Of a DNA stretch of 64,000 nucleotides, positions 11,116-22,400 are shown one piece after another. The notes beneath the pieces were generated by a model. It did no database searches. It had not been told where the DNA came from and worked only from the letters and a program-made list of their open reading frames with translations. The number at the start of each line of letters is the position of its first letter. Position 1 is the stretch's first letter. Both the position numbers and the translations under genes were made by a program. Source of the DNA: Symbiodinium sp. CCMP2592 (lineage: Eukaryota; Sar; Dinophyceae; Suessiales; Symbiodiniaceae); NCBI GenBank assembly GCA_905221615.1, contig CAJNDT010000306.1, positions 154,001 to 218,000 on the forward strand. Direction: 5' to 3'.

Positions 11116-12818
11116 CGTAGTGCTAACAAGCACACTAAACAAAATGTGAATCCCCATGTGGTCTTGCTGTCCATCTTTGGTATTTGTTCTGAAAGACATT
11201 GGCGTTTTGCATGTGCATTAGTGATATGATACCGACTATGAATACATAAAATACATGGAACCATGCAAAAACATGCTCACGTGCAAGCCGCTGTCGCTAT
11301 GTTCTATTTGTCTGCTGAATGCGAAAAACGAAATCAAAAGCGCTACCACCAGCAGCTTTCTGAACTGAGTCCTCAAAAAAGCCTCCTAAACTTCCGATCC
11401 AAAGCTATGATTCGAAAATCGCGATGGGCTTTGGCCACCTCTTGTGGTGTGAAGCTGGGGTGTATGTGGTGAAAAGTGTTTGTGTGTGTGAATGGGCACT
11501 TTAAGAAGTTGCGACACCTCCGAACCAATGAAATTGCTTTCATTCGGGCCTGACCAGGAAACAAGTTGCCTTGTTTGGGTTTCGAACAATAACAAGGAAG
11601 CCAATCGTAATTATTCCGGTTGCGCATGTTTCATCGGTAAACAGGAAAGCATGCCACAGAAAATAGCCATGTTCCAAAAAATCCCACGGCGGTCTTCTTT
11701 GAGATCCAATTTTGAAATTTGATTGTTTGTTTTGCAAGCGCAGGCTCCAAACCTAGGTCCCGTCTGCCGACCTTTCAGAAGCGCTGACGGGTTTCGCGGC
11801 AGGACTTGTTAATTGCACTCAACAAAAAAAGCTTTATTGCTGGCAATTGTCGAGATGCGGTGAAAAGAAAGAGTGTTGTCCAGCCATCCTATGGAAGAAT
11901 TCATGATCCATGAGTGTGCGGGCGTGGCTGATCCGCCCGTAAATGAGCCGGTCTCATGGAGGCCTGCAGCTGCCTTCGGTGCGGAAGGATGTTCGCTCAG
12001 ACTTCCGCCTCCAGAGTGTATATGAGAACTGATTGCAAAAAGCAAACTTTCATTTGGACTGGAAGAGTTTGACAATAAGACTGCGTCGTTCGCCAACCCA
12101 AGTTTTTTTTTGAGGCCGGGCTTGTCGACAGCTGCTCAAACCCTTACTAAACAAAGCACGAAACCACAAACACATGCAAAGGGGGTGAAACGGGAAAGTC
12201 AAGCGGGGGTACAAGGTTGGAGCGGCTGTTGACTTGGCCGACTGATGCCGTTCAGTCTGGAAACACCTGCGGTCTGGCTCAGCAGCCGGTCGAGAGCAGA
12301 GTTGGCACCATCCGGTCAAGGGAGGATCCAACTCCAAGCTCCGGCATGCAAGCAAAGGTTGTCAGATGGTGGAAGTAATAAGAACCGTGCAAAGCGTCGG
12401 GCGCGGCGGCGCCTCGCACGATAGACCAACTTCAAAAGGCTCATGTTTGTCGCATGTGCAGAGATGGAACCGCCTCCCGGGACCAGCCTGCGTAATGCGG
12501 CAAGGGAAGCGTGCCAGCCACACCAGATTGGAACTTTGAAGACCGAAAAGCGTCAAGCTCACCGTCTTTTCCAACACACCAATGACCAGACTGTCATTCA
12601 ACCGCTCGAAAAGGCATAAAAACATCTGCTGACGCTCAAAAAATGTTTGAATTGCGCAACTATCAATTCCAGCACGAAGCATCTGCAGAAATGTGAATTC
12701 GACACAAACAACCAACGTGCAACCTATGCCAGTATAACACTTTTTCTGCCTATCGCCAAGCCACAGACTTGGAGTGTTCTCCAACTTCGACTTTGGACTC
12801 TGGCAAGTACCTCTGCAT
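11116..12818. other. no supported gene
   Basis: Minus-strand frames at 12362-12784 and 12050-12355 are open but show no recognisable domain or clear splice structure. No RNA gene or repeat is evident. Confidence 0.35.
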
Positions 12819-12993
12819 GTTCGGTCGGACTAGTCCGTTACCCTTATGTGACTATGGAAACACTCGCAGCACTCGGACAGTGTTCCTTCTTTCCGTCGGA
12901 CGCCTGAAGTCCGGAGGTCCGGTGAGACGCACCTGGGTTGGACCGAAACGGATCTCCGGTCCAGTAGCGGTCCTTTTGGCGGCGGTCGAACCA
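12819..12993 (-). repeat. terminal repeat copy B2 of minus-strand YR element
   Basis: About 175 bp beginning GTTCGGTCGGACTAGTCCGT and ending GGCGGCGGTCGAACCA. It recurs at 13251-13406 in the same orientation with a 19-bp indel and a few substitutions. Placed just beyond the RNase H end of the minus-strand reverse transcriptase, the pair fits the B1-A2-B2 end of a split-direct-repeat retroelement. Confidence 0.6.
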
Positions 12994-13250
12994 GCCGCAA
13001 AAGGAAAAGGTGAAACAGAGAGTGTGAGAAACGGAAAACGGACAAGAGAACGGAAACCGGAGCGAAGAGCGGAAAGCCAGGACGGACGGAGAGCACCGGC
13101 CGGCCGAAGTGCTGACCTCAAGGAGGAGCAGGGCCAGCAGGGGACGGCGGCGGGCAAGTCAAAGTGCAACCGCCCGACTGCGAGCCAACGGCTGCAGCGG
13201 ACGGTTGCCGTTGCGTCCTATTCCAAACATATCCGATCTCGCTCGGTAAC

Positions 13251-13406
13251 GTTCGGTCGGACTAGTCCGTCACCCTTATGTGACTATGGAAACACTCGCA
13301 GCACTCGGTCGGATGCCTGAAGTCCGGAGGTCCGGTGAGACGCACCTCGGTTGGACGGAAACGGATCTCCGGTCCAGTAGCAGTCCTTTTGGCGGCGGTC
13401 GAACCA
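13251..13406 (-). repeat. terminal repeat copy B1 of minus-strand YR element
   Basis: Second copy of the 12819-12993 repeat. The 257 bp between the copies would be A2. No matching A1 is seen further right, so the element is 5'-truncated or its A1 has diverged. Confidence 0.55.
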
Positions 13407-13483
13407 ACGTGACTCGAGCCGTACGCTTGACCCGACAGGGGAACCGCCCCAAAAGACCCTCAAGCAAGGCAAGACCCCGAACA

Positions 13484-15684
13484 TCAGACGGCAAAGAAAC
13501 CCCGAAAAGGTTCAAAAGACGGGTGGAACTGCATTGGGGAGACGGAGGATATGACGCTCCACTCAATTCCGAAACGTTCGCACGGACGGAAATTGAAGTC
13601 GGCAGAGTCCACGCCACGGCTGAGTCCATCCGCAACTTCATTAGACACGCCGGGGACATGGTCCACGTGTGCGGAGATGCGCAGGCGTTCCTGCAGGATA
13701 AAGAAGGAACGGAGCACGGAGCACAACCCGACAGCCATCGTGAGGCCCTTCCTGGTGCAGACTCGGCAGCTGAGTTGTCGCATCGGAAAACGGTATGGCA
13801 AGGGAGGTGTCCCTCCCCCAAAAGACGGTGAAGCAAGAGCAGCAAAGCAGCTTGTGCGGCGAGCTCCCAAGTGGCTATAAAAGACTGCAGGGAGCAGTCG
13901 GAGGGAAGCCAAGGAAACAGCCGGAGCATGTCAGGCTTACCGAGGGTAATCTGAAAGAACAACTGCCGCTGGTCCTGCAGACGGACAAAACCTCCCATGC
14001 CCACGGAAGCGTCGTCGGCACATGCATCAGCAAACGCCGTGCACTCGAAGCGGGGCGGGAGTATGAGTGAACGAATGTCGGAACCAGACTTGGCTAAGTC
14101 CAACCACAAGCGGATGACCTCACAGGACGAATCGGAAAGGCGGCATGTGGAGCGGGAGGGACTAGACGATTGAACCCACAACCGGCGCTGGAGGGGCACG
14201 ACGCCAAGGATGTCTTTGCGGATAGAAACCGGCTTTTGGCCTACCCGAAGCAACCTGGAGCCAGGTGGGATCGCAGCAATGCCCACGGACCGAGTGACAA
14301 GCAGGTTGGAGTCAACGGCGTCGACCAACGACTACCATTTGTCGGGGGAGACCGCCGTGAGGACCGGTGTGAAAGAGCGCTGATCCGCGTAGAGCGGAGC
14401 CAAAGAAGGGCGGAAGCAACGGAAAAGGGAGGAGAGCCAAAGCAGCTTGCCGGTGAGGCGCTCCAAGTCGCGGACAAAGCAGTCCCGCGATTGGAGAAGC
14501 AGCATGGCAAGTTCCACCAGACGAGACAACTTGGCAGGGTCCAGACGGACGGTGAAACCGTCAAAGTCCATCTGCCATCCGATCCACAACACGGACGGGG
14601 CCAACATCCCCTTGCGCCAGCTCATCGGAATCTTGAGGCATAAAAGAAGAACCACGACCACGGAAGCCCAAAGTGGGGCGGAGACGCGGTCAAAGAGAGC
14701 GAGAATGTCATCGACATAAATCCACGACGAGTGCCGGACGCGTAGAAGCCGGCGGAGCAGGCGCATGAGCAGGCCGGCACAACGCGCCCAGTAAAAACTG
14801 CTAACCCGCGCGCCAAAGTTGAGGGTGATGCATTGGAACAAGCGACCGGCGTGACGGAAGCAAAGAAGACCGCTAAGAGCAACGAGTTGGCAACGCGAGT
14901 CGGAAACCGGTACGGAATAGCCGGACATCCATGAGAGAAGGGTTCGCAGAGCGATTGGGGAGATGAGTGTTGGATGTGGCGCCGGACACGGAGGAATCGA
15001 CGACCAGCCTTGGCGGACGGCCCGTGGCCAAGACAACACCTAGTTACCGACAGCGGTGCGGGCATAACGCTGGCGTAGCTCAGCATCGCCCCCCGGAACC
15101 TCCTGGATCCAACCGGCTTCTAATTCTTCAGCCAGAAGACGGTCCACCTCATCGGAGTGGTCCAAAGTGGACTTCCAGGACGATTCCCAGTGCACCAACG
15201 GAAGACGGACCTCGTCAGGAGACGCCGGTGGGTGCATGACGGGACAGGGGGGGATGGGAACTCCAATGCCCAGCGGAAGGCCTTCCGCATCCGGATCGGA
15301 GCAAAGAAGTGAAAGAAAATGCCACAAGTTGAGACGAAAGGGCTGGCCCTCATGGATGGAAAGAAGAGCCGACCAAGTAGAGTCGGAAGTCACATGAAGG
15401 AAAGATCGCAAGTCGTCCAAGAAGGGCTGCAGCTCAGCCACAGAGAGGGGGTCAGATTTGGAGCCGGACACCAAGCGAGCGGCGATACGCTGAAGCAGAC
15501 CCGAGTCCATGAGGCGGGAGCACCAGGCTAGACAATCTGACTGCGTAGGCGGAAAGACCGTAGCCGTAGCAGAGCTGCACGTCCCAGAGGTCATTGCCCG
15601 CGCGAAGCCCCGGCTCGAAAGACCATGCATAGGCAACCAACTTAAAGTTCGAGGCACTGAGGGCAGCTTGTAGGATGTGCCCAA
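13484..15684 (-). pseudogene. YR-type retroelement reverse transcriptase and RNase H
   Basis: RNA-directed DNA polymerase plus RNase H of a DIRS/Ngaro-like element. Reading leftwards, the RT N-terminus has EGQPFRLNLWHFLSLLC; the palm has FGARVSSFYWARCAGLL and the catalytic YVDD at 14718-14707. RNase H follows with FADACADDASVGMGGF, FIATWELAAQAALL and VFRCDNSAAES, then HVPGVSNEVADGLSRG in a shifted frame. One reading frame runs from 15684 to about 13900. It is broken only by two TAG codons, at 15042-15040 and 14334-14332, before a frameshift after the third RNase H acidic motif. No gag or recombinase accompanies it. Closely related in sequence style to the RT at 51-53 kb. The breaks mark it as a dead copy. 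Confidence 0.85.
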
Positions 15685-16033
15685 ATTCCGGAGAGCCTAG
15701 CCACTCCAGACAGTGTGCCTGTAAGACCTCACCAAGGTCAACCAGCGCATCATCTCGAAGGCCAGCCCCGTGGGCGCAGCACTCCCTGGGCGTACCAGAA
15801 AAATATGGCTTTCCGGCCAGCACAGCACCGCAGAAGCCTGCTGGCGGACCGTTGCCGCTGGGAAGTGCATATCGTCCCGCATCACCTCAGGTGCCAGCAG
15901 GAGCGGCAAATCAGTGCGCTTCGCGATGCCCTCTTGCCCGACAGCTGCGAGCGGCCCTATAACCCATATATGTTGGCAGGGAGCACGCGGACCGCATGTG
16001 ATCGCACAGACGTGCTGGCGCGCGCCCTCATTA

Positions 16034-16380
16034 CCGAGCGGTTCTTCCATGCTTATTCGTGGCCGTGCCGACGGGCAGAATTGCCCTCAGCAGGCCCTAT
16101 ATCTCAAGCGGCCCTAGGGCCTGGAGCCGAAAAGGGGCGAGAAAGTGTTAGCAAAGCTCCCGCCCCCGTGCAATGCGCTGCATTTAGGCCTCAGCATCCT
16201 CTCTTACCGAGCGGTTCCTCCACGCCGAGTCGTGGCCGTGCCGACGGGCAGAATTGCCCTCAGCAGGCCCTATACCCTAAGCGGCCCTAGGCCCTAGGGC
16301 CTGGGACCAAAAGGCGGCGCGAAAGCGTCATCACAGCTGCCACCTCCGTGCAATGCGCGCTGCATTTAGGCCTCAGCATC
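16034..16380. repeat. tandem duplication of about 170 bp
   Basis: Two adjacent copies (about 16034-16200 and 16207-16380) share ACCGAGCGGTTC, a CGTGGCCGTGCCGACGGGCA block, CAGCAGGCCCTATA, a GGCCCTAGGGCC palindromic block and GCATTTAGGCCTCAGCATC. Copy 2 has expanded the CCCTAGG box (GGCCCTAGGCCCTAGGGCC). It lies between the ankyrin fragment and the minus-strand RT. Confidence 0.8.
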
Positions 16381-16479
16381 AGTGGGTGCACAGCATCCGA
16401 AGGCACAGTAGGCCCGTCCAGTTCCCTTGCGCAAGAAGCGGGGGGAGTAGGACTGTCGCGAGTTCCTGCCTCTCCTGCC

Positions 16480-17171
16480 TAGAGAGCCGACTCCGCGCTG
16501 AGTGGGCGAAGACAGCCGGCAAATGCGGCTGGGTCAGTGCGCTGATAGGCCAGCTGCATGAGCGCGGCAAGGGAGGGAGTGCTCAAGCCAGGGTCGGCGT
16601 AGGCAGCCAGAGCAGCCGTACCGTATGGGGCGACCCAACCATGGTGGCAACGTGCAATGGTGTTTGTAACTGGGCCTGCCCATAGTGGCTCATCATGTTG
16701 GGACACGCAGCTGCACCCAGTAAGAGCTGCACTGCCACATCAGAGGACTTAGCAATGGCATAGATCAAAGGGGTGCCCAGGCCAAGAACTCCATTGGAAC
16801 TCGCTCTCGCTCGAAGCAAGGTGTGCACCGCGCAAACATCATTGCGAATGGCCCAGTGCATCGGCGATGGCGGCGCTCCAACAGTGAGTGGAGGAGCTCA
16901 TAACGCTCGGAAACGACATAGCCACTTCCAACGCAATGTCATATTTGCGATCCAGTAGTAGTTCTCTGAGCTGCAAGCCCCGTGCCGTCTCCGTGTCCCG
17001 GGCAACCTCCATTGGCAGCGAATGCCGCCGACACACCCCCGAGCCATCCTCTAATGGAAGGACGTCAGGCCCAACAAGGGGAGACGAAGATATTCCTGAA
17101 GCTCGTACTGCTGCCAGGACATCATCACAGACCGCTCCTCCCGCCTGGAAGGCACCCTGGGCATACTCCAT
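16480..17171 (-). pseudogene. ankyrin-repeat gene fragment
   Basis: Reading leftwards, the minus strand encodes an N-terminal stretch (LQLRELLLDRKYDIALEVAM). A run of ankyrin-like units follows: PMHWAIRNDVCAVHTLLRAR, TPLIYAIAKSSDVAVQLLLG and TPLHVATMVGSPHTVRLL, and then, in another frame, AAYADPGLSTPSLAALMQLA. The frame changes near 16862 and 16600 have no obvious introns between them, so it may be a decayed gene, or an active one whose very short introns I cannot place. A protein-interaction role is known for the repeat class; nothing more specific can be said. Confidence 0.55.
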
Positions 17172-18620
17172 GTGCCATTGAACTGCAAGATCCTAAGCCG
17201 AGATACCTCGTAGGGTGCCCTCTCTTGGCCGCTGCCGAGGGTCCGCGCGGTGAGCCACAAGGTTTGCCACCGCCTCGTCCAACCGACGAGCCGCAGCTAG
17301 CAGCAATGGCTGAAAGCCAGTGGCCGGCATGGGGTCTGGTCGCCACTTGGAGTGCTCAGCGAGAGTGCTGCAAGCAAAAAGTGCACTAATGCGAGCGCCA
17401 ACCAGCCTCCAATTGAGCGTCCATGTTTCAAGCCTTCGCCCAAGCCGTTACGCCTCAAAGCGCATCAATGCAATAGAAACCCGCATCTTCATGTACTTCC
17501 ACGAAGAGACATCCGCCTGGATTGTCCATGGCTCCTGAAATGGGCTGCACGCCACCAGCAACGCCCACGTGTGTATCTCCACACAGCGTTGGGGACTACG
17601 TAAGGCCACGGGCCGCGGTAGCCTCGAATGAAGCACCGCCTGGACCAGAGCCGAAAAGGGAGGATTTGTCACAGTGGCCATGGACATGAACACAAATCCA
17701 CTTTTTTCCGACTCCGTGGATGCGTCAGACTTGAGCGATTGGGGACAGTCGACTCTGTATCCATGCGACTAGCAGGAAAAGTCCAGGCCAATCCTGCCGC
17801 GCAATGGAGCTAGGTAGCAAGAGGTGCCACACAGGAAGGCCACACGAAGGAGGGAACTGGCCAGTGCGGCCATGGTTCCAGAAGGACTTTGGGGTACGCC
17901 TAGTCCAGTCTGTCGCCAGAATCGCCGCCTCAAGAGTAAGCGCGAACCCCTTCGCGGTGTCCGGCCATTCAGTCAATATGTCGGGGCTGTCCCGTGTCGC
18001 CACTGCACAAATAAGAGGTGGCTCGACTGCTACTGTGGCCCCCTGGCACGACTGAGAAGGTCCATCGGAGGCCTCGCAGCATGAAGCCACCATTGTCGCC
18101 CACCGAGTCTCTGCGCCTTATGGAATCCACTTCCTCATCGCCTCGTCAGAGGGCATAAAAGAGAGAGAGGCATCCTTTGACATCTAGTTGCAACATCATT
18201 CATGACGAGCATGGCCACCGGCAGTCTCTCAGCAATGGACCAGGAGAGGAGGGGAACTTCCTCCCAACGTAGGCCAGGAATATAACTGTGGCAATAGCTC
18301 CGAGTGCTCTCTTGCTACGCAGACAGGAAGCAAGTCTGTGGCCCAACATCATAACGGCGGCATCAACCTCGCTTCCGCGTCCGCGACGTGCTGCGAGGGC
18401 CGCATTTTTGACACATCATCATGAGCAACACTGAAAAATCTTTATCGAGAGTCAGACTACCCAACTCTTTGACATCTAACTTGCCCGTGCTCCATAACTC
18501 CACCACTGCGCCTTTTACTGCAGCTTTGGGCTACAGTCGGCTCAGCTTCTCTAATGGAGATGCCGCATTTGTGGCTGTTGGACGATTGACACACACCATG
18601 TTGCAATCCACGCACAATCG
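17172..18620. other. no supported gene
   Basis: Several short frames on both strands; the minus frame 18093-17725 is open but unrecognised. This is the left flank of the copia insertion. Confidence 0.35.
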
Positions 18621-18625
18621 ATTTG
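18621..18625. repeat. target-site duplication, left copy (ATTTG)
   Basis: The 5 bp directly before the 5' LTR match the 5 bp directly after the 3' LTR (27794-27798). Five-base duplications are standard for Ty1/copia integrases. Confidence 0.95.
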
Positions 18626-19350
18626 TGTGAAAAGTTGTACCTCTGAGCTGCCTGTTGAGTGGTGGAGCCGCTCAGTGTGATGGGCTGCGATGTATATCAT
18701 CAGGCTGCTGACTGCAGTTTGGGAGCAAGCCAATTTTCCTGCGATTCCTGGAATTTTCTGAGGTGTAATGGTTATCTGGATATATTCTGCATGGTTTTGG
18801 TTTTGCAGAGGTTTTCTCAAAGCACTGGAAGATTTTCACTGGGAGCTGCGGTTTTCATGGCATGGAACCTTGGTTTTCAGCTGCGAGAACAGTTTTCGAC
18901 ATGTGGCATGAGTTGCTTGAGCTTTTGAGTGAGCTGAGTGAATGCTGTGAGCCGTTAGTTTGATTAGAGTCCGCATGAGTTCTCGAAGGCCTCAAGGTAC
19001 CTTCTCGAACAGCTGTAGGGTATGCGAGTTTGTTTGCCAGCGTGGAGCTTGTAGGGAAGCTGTGACGGCATGCTTTTGAAGCGAAGTTTTGTTTTGGTCA
19101 TGTGCTGAAGCACATGTGAATCTGGAAAGCCGCGCTTATGTGTGGCTCAAGGCTGGAAAGCTTTGAGACTGAAGCTCGTTGAGAATGGGCCAGTGATGAA
19201 ACTTGTTCTGAGGCCCATGAAAGCAGAAAGCAAAGCTTAAAGCTTTAGGTGACAGCAGTGCAGTGCAAGAACAGCTGAACACTTCGTTTGTTGCGCGAGC
19301 AAAAGTCTGTGCAGACCTTGACGGGTTGTTCAGGGTTTGTAAGTTTTACA
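18626..19350 (+). repeat. 5' LTR of copia element
   Basis: Starts TGTGAAAAGTTG and ends AAGTTTTACA, giving the TG...CA ends with a TGT/ACA terminal inverted repeat. The sequence is T/G-rich with several TTTTG blocks. It should hold the promoter and the polyadenylation signal, but I see no clear TATA box. Confidence 0.97.
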
Positions 19351-19366
19351 TGGTAGCGGAGCGCTG
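19351..19366 (+). promoter_or_regulatory. tRNA primer-binding site
   Basis: TGGTAGCGGAGCGCTG follows the LTR with no gap. Its TGGTA start complements the CCA end of a tRNA. It resembles initiator-tRNA(Met) primer sites of other copia elements (TGGTATCAGAGC in plants), so initiator Met is the likely primer. Confidence 0.75.
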
Positions 19367-19408
19367 TTTGTGCTCCCACACCATTTCCGCCGACCCAAAG
19401 AAGGTGTT

Positions 19409-22400
19409 ATGTCTCAAAGGCCTATAGGTCCAAGTGCTGAGGCGCCAGCTCCGTGTAGTCCAGGTCTTGCTGAGGCTGGAGGGGAGTATGGGTGTGGTAC
19501 AGCTGGGTGTGGGCAACAGGAAAGGAGGCAAACAGGTGTGGAAGGTGTGAGTGGTGTTGGGTCAGGCGATCCATGGTTTACAGGTGTTCAGAGAGATCCC
19601 TGGGCGTTGTACGGAAGTCGTATGCGTGCTGGAATGGGACCTGTGGAGTCTCATGTTAACATGCCGTGTCCACCTTCGAGCGGTACGTCTTCAGTTGCGA
19701 GTGCATGTGCTGGTATTAGGCCAGTGGCGCCAGCTCCAGGTTTGTCAGTGCCTTCGGGTCCTGCGAGGAATCTTTCGACAGTTCCGAGTCAAGGATGTTG
19801 CAGTCAGGTTTCTGGAGATAATGCTAGTGCAGGGAGACAGCTGCTTGATCGCATGAATGCGCGTGAGTTGCAGTCCTTGTATGCAGATCTTAGCCAAAGA
19901 CTGAATGTCCCTGTGAGTGGACAGTTCGTTCCTGAAAGATTGGGGCAGTCGCCACCTGATTTGAATGTGCCAGCTTTTGTGAGACATCAAGGTAACACGT
20001 TACCTGGTGTTCCAGCTGAAAATGCGAGGAGCAGTGAAGACAAAGACGTCTTTAGTCGCAGTGAGAAGTGGCTAGGGTCTCCACCTTCGCCAAATCATCA
20101 AGCGTGGAAAGGGCGTGAATCTGAAGTGCTGGGCATGAATGCCTATATTCACGAGTTGGTTGCATGGGCGAATCAAGCAAGTGTTGAGTTTGGAAAGGAG
20201 ATCGCTCAGGCCGCGCGATGGCCTACACAGATTGCATGGAACACGTTGTCTAAGAGTCAACAAGCGCGAGGAGTTCGTTTGTTTAGTGTGCTGAAGGCAG
20301 CGTTTGCAGATCATGGGCGGATAACTCTTATGATCCAAAGCTTCGGAGAAGGGCTTGACATTGTTGCAGTCGCCATGCAGGGAGATGTTTTCGGGAACTC
20401 TCTTTCGTATATGGGTAATGGTTTTGAGTTGCTTAGGCAGCTTGCCAAGGAGTTTTCTTTGAGAAGTCGTGCTGAGGCTATGAGTCTCAGGGCGATGCTG
20501 ATGGCAAGAACGTTTCGAGCGCAAGACTCGTCAGCTCCAGTTGCTGACACAGTGCGTCAGATTGAGGTGGCAGTGGCAAGGTTTGTGCGTTTACTTTCGA
20601 CGCTAGATCCTAGAGATGCTGCTGGGTTTGCTTTGACTGACAGTGATCAGCTTACGCTTTTGATGAGGTCTTTGCCTGAGAGCGCAAAGGCGTATACGTT
20701 ACATCATTCGCAGGGTGAGACATATGCCTCATATCGATCTTCAGCTTTGCGATGGGAACATCAGCAGCGTTTGTTTCTTGAGTTGCAAGGGGCCAAAGGT
20801 TTGTTTGGCTTGCATGAAACCGAGTTTTCTGAGAGCGCAGGTTCGCCTGAGGCAGGTGAGGGAATGGATGGTCACGTCTTTGGCATGAGTGCTAGGCCTT
20901 CTGATGCTGGGAGCGGTGTGAAGTGCAACCGTTGTGGCAAGAAGGGGCATCAAGTGAATCAGTGCACGGCAGACCTTTCCAAGGTTAAGTGCTTCAAGTG
21001 CGGAGAGATGGGCCACATATCTTTGAACTGTGCCAAGGGCAAGCAGGGTGATGTTTCTCAGTCGAGTGCGAGACCTAAGGGTTCTGATGGCAAAGGTGCT
21101 GCTGCGGCCAAGGGTCAAGTTTCTTTTTCGCCTAAAGGCAAGAGCAAAGGAAAAGGAGGAAAGAAAGGAAAAATGTTTGCTCTGTTTGATGAGGAGACAG
21201 GGGTTTGGTGGTACACAGATGCTGATGAATCTTTTTACACCGAAGAAGGTGATGAGCAAGAAGCACAGCAGGTGGACTCCACTCTTGTGTTATCTTGTGT
21301 CATTGAGTTAACTGATGAGCCCAATACGCGTTTTGAAGCTGTCCTTGAAGACAGCGAGTCGGTGTCTGTTGTGCTCCAAGAGCAGTTGTGTCAACCTTTG
21401 TTGCAGTCGTTGGGTCAGTCGCTTGGAAGTGAGTTTTGGCTGCTTGACTCAGGTGCGTCATGCTGTGTTATCAACCATGTGACGTTGAAGACGCTTCCGC
21501 ATGATGAGTTGACTGCATGTGGTTCGACGTTTATGGCTGCGAATGGGACTCCTGTTCCCTTTGATGGTCGTTGCCATGTTGTGCTAAAGGTTCGCACAAA
21601 GGATTCAAGTGGAGCTACCAAGAATGGTGTCTGCAAGATTCCTGTGATGGTGGGTGACACTCCTTACAATATCCTGTCAACGCGAACTCTTGGAAGGCAT
21701 GGTTGGCGTGTTGTCTTGGATGAAGGCGTTTCTGTGTGTCATGTGAAGTCGGGTGTTGATATGATTGATACCTGTATTTGGTGTGACACGCCTTGGATCC
21801 GCGTGATTCCTCATTCAGAAGGTGATCTCTTGTTGCCGTCGGATGCCTCAGTTGATCCTGCTCCAATTTCCTCGATTGGACATGTTGCAGTTGTTTCGCA
21901 GAAGACCAAGGAAGATCTTGAAATTCACAGAGCAAAGGGCCACATGCCCTTCCATCCTGATTGCGAGCATTGTCTGAAGTCCCGAGGTGTTACCCAACAC
22001 AGGCGAAAGTCTGAGCGCGGAGTGGAAACAGAGATTGTTGCAGATTTTATGTTTCTCGACTCTTCTGGAGAGACGATCAGCGTAGCTGAGCGCCAGACAA
22101 GTAGCTCTTTCAAGGTCCTCGTCCTTCGTGAGGCCTTTTCTTCTTCTATTGGGGCTGTGATGATAACTGAGAACATTGCAAAGGACAGAGGTCTTCTTTT
22201 GAAGTGGCTTGCTGAGTTTGGGTTGTCGTCCTCACAGGCAAGCATTGTGCTTTTGACAGATTCCGAAGAAGCGGTGAAGTCGTTTGTTGCAGGTGCGTCG
22301 GATAAGTACATCTTTATGGTGCGCAAGGCTGCGCCACAAGCTCATGAACAGCTTGGTGGTGCGGAAAGGACAGTCCGGGTCCTTAAAGAAGGGCTAGCTA

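Noticed and set aside
14170..15400. Plus-strand open frames opposite the RT at 13.5-15.7 kb
   Set aside because: They are shadows; the minus strand carries the recognisable RT and RNase H motifs.
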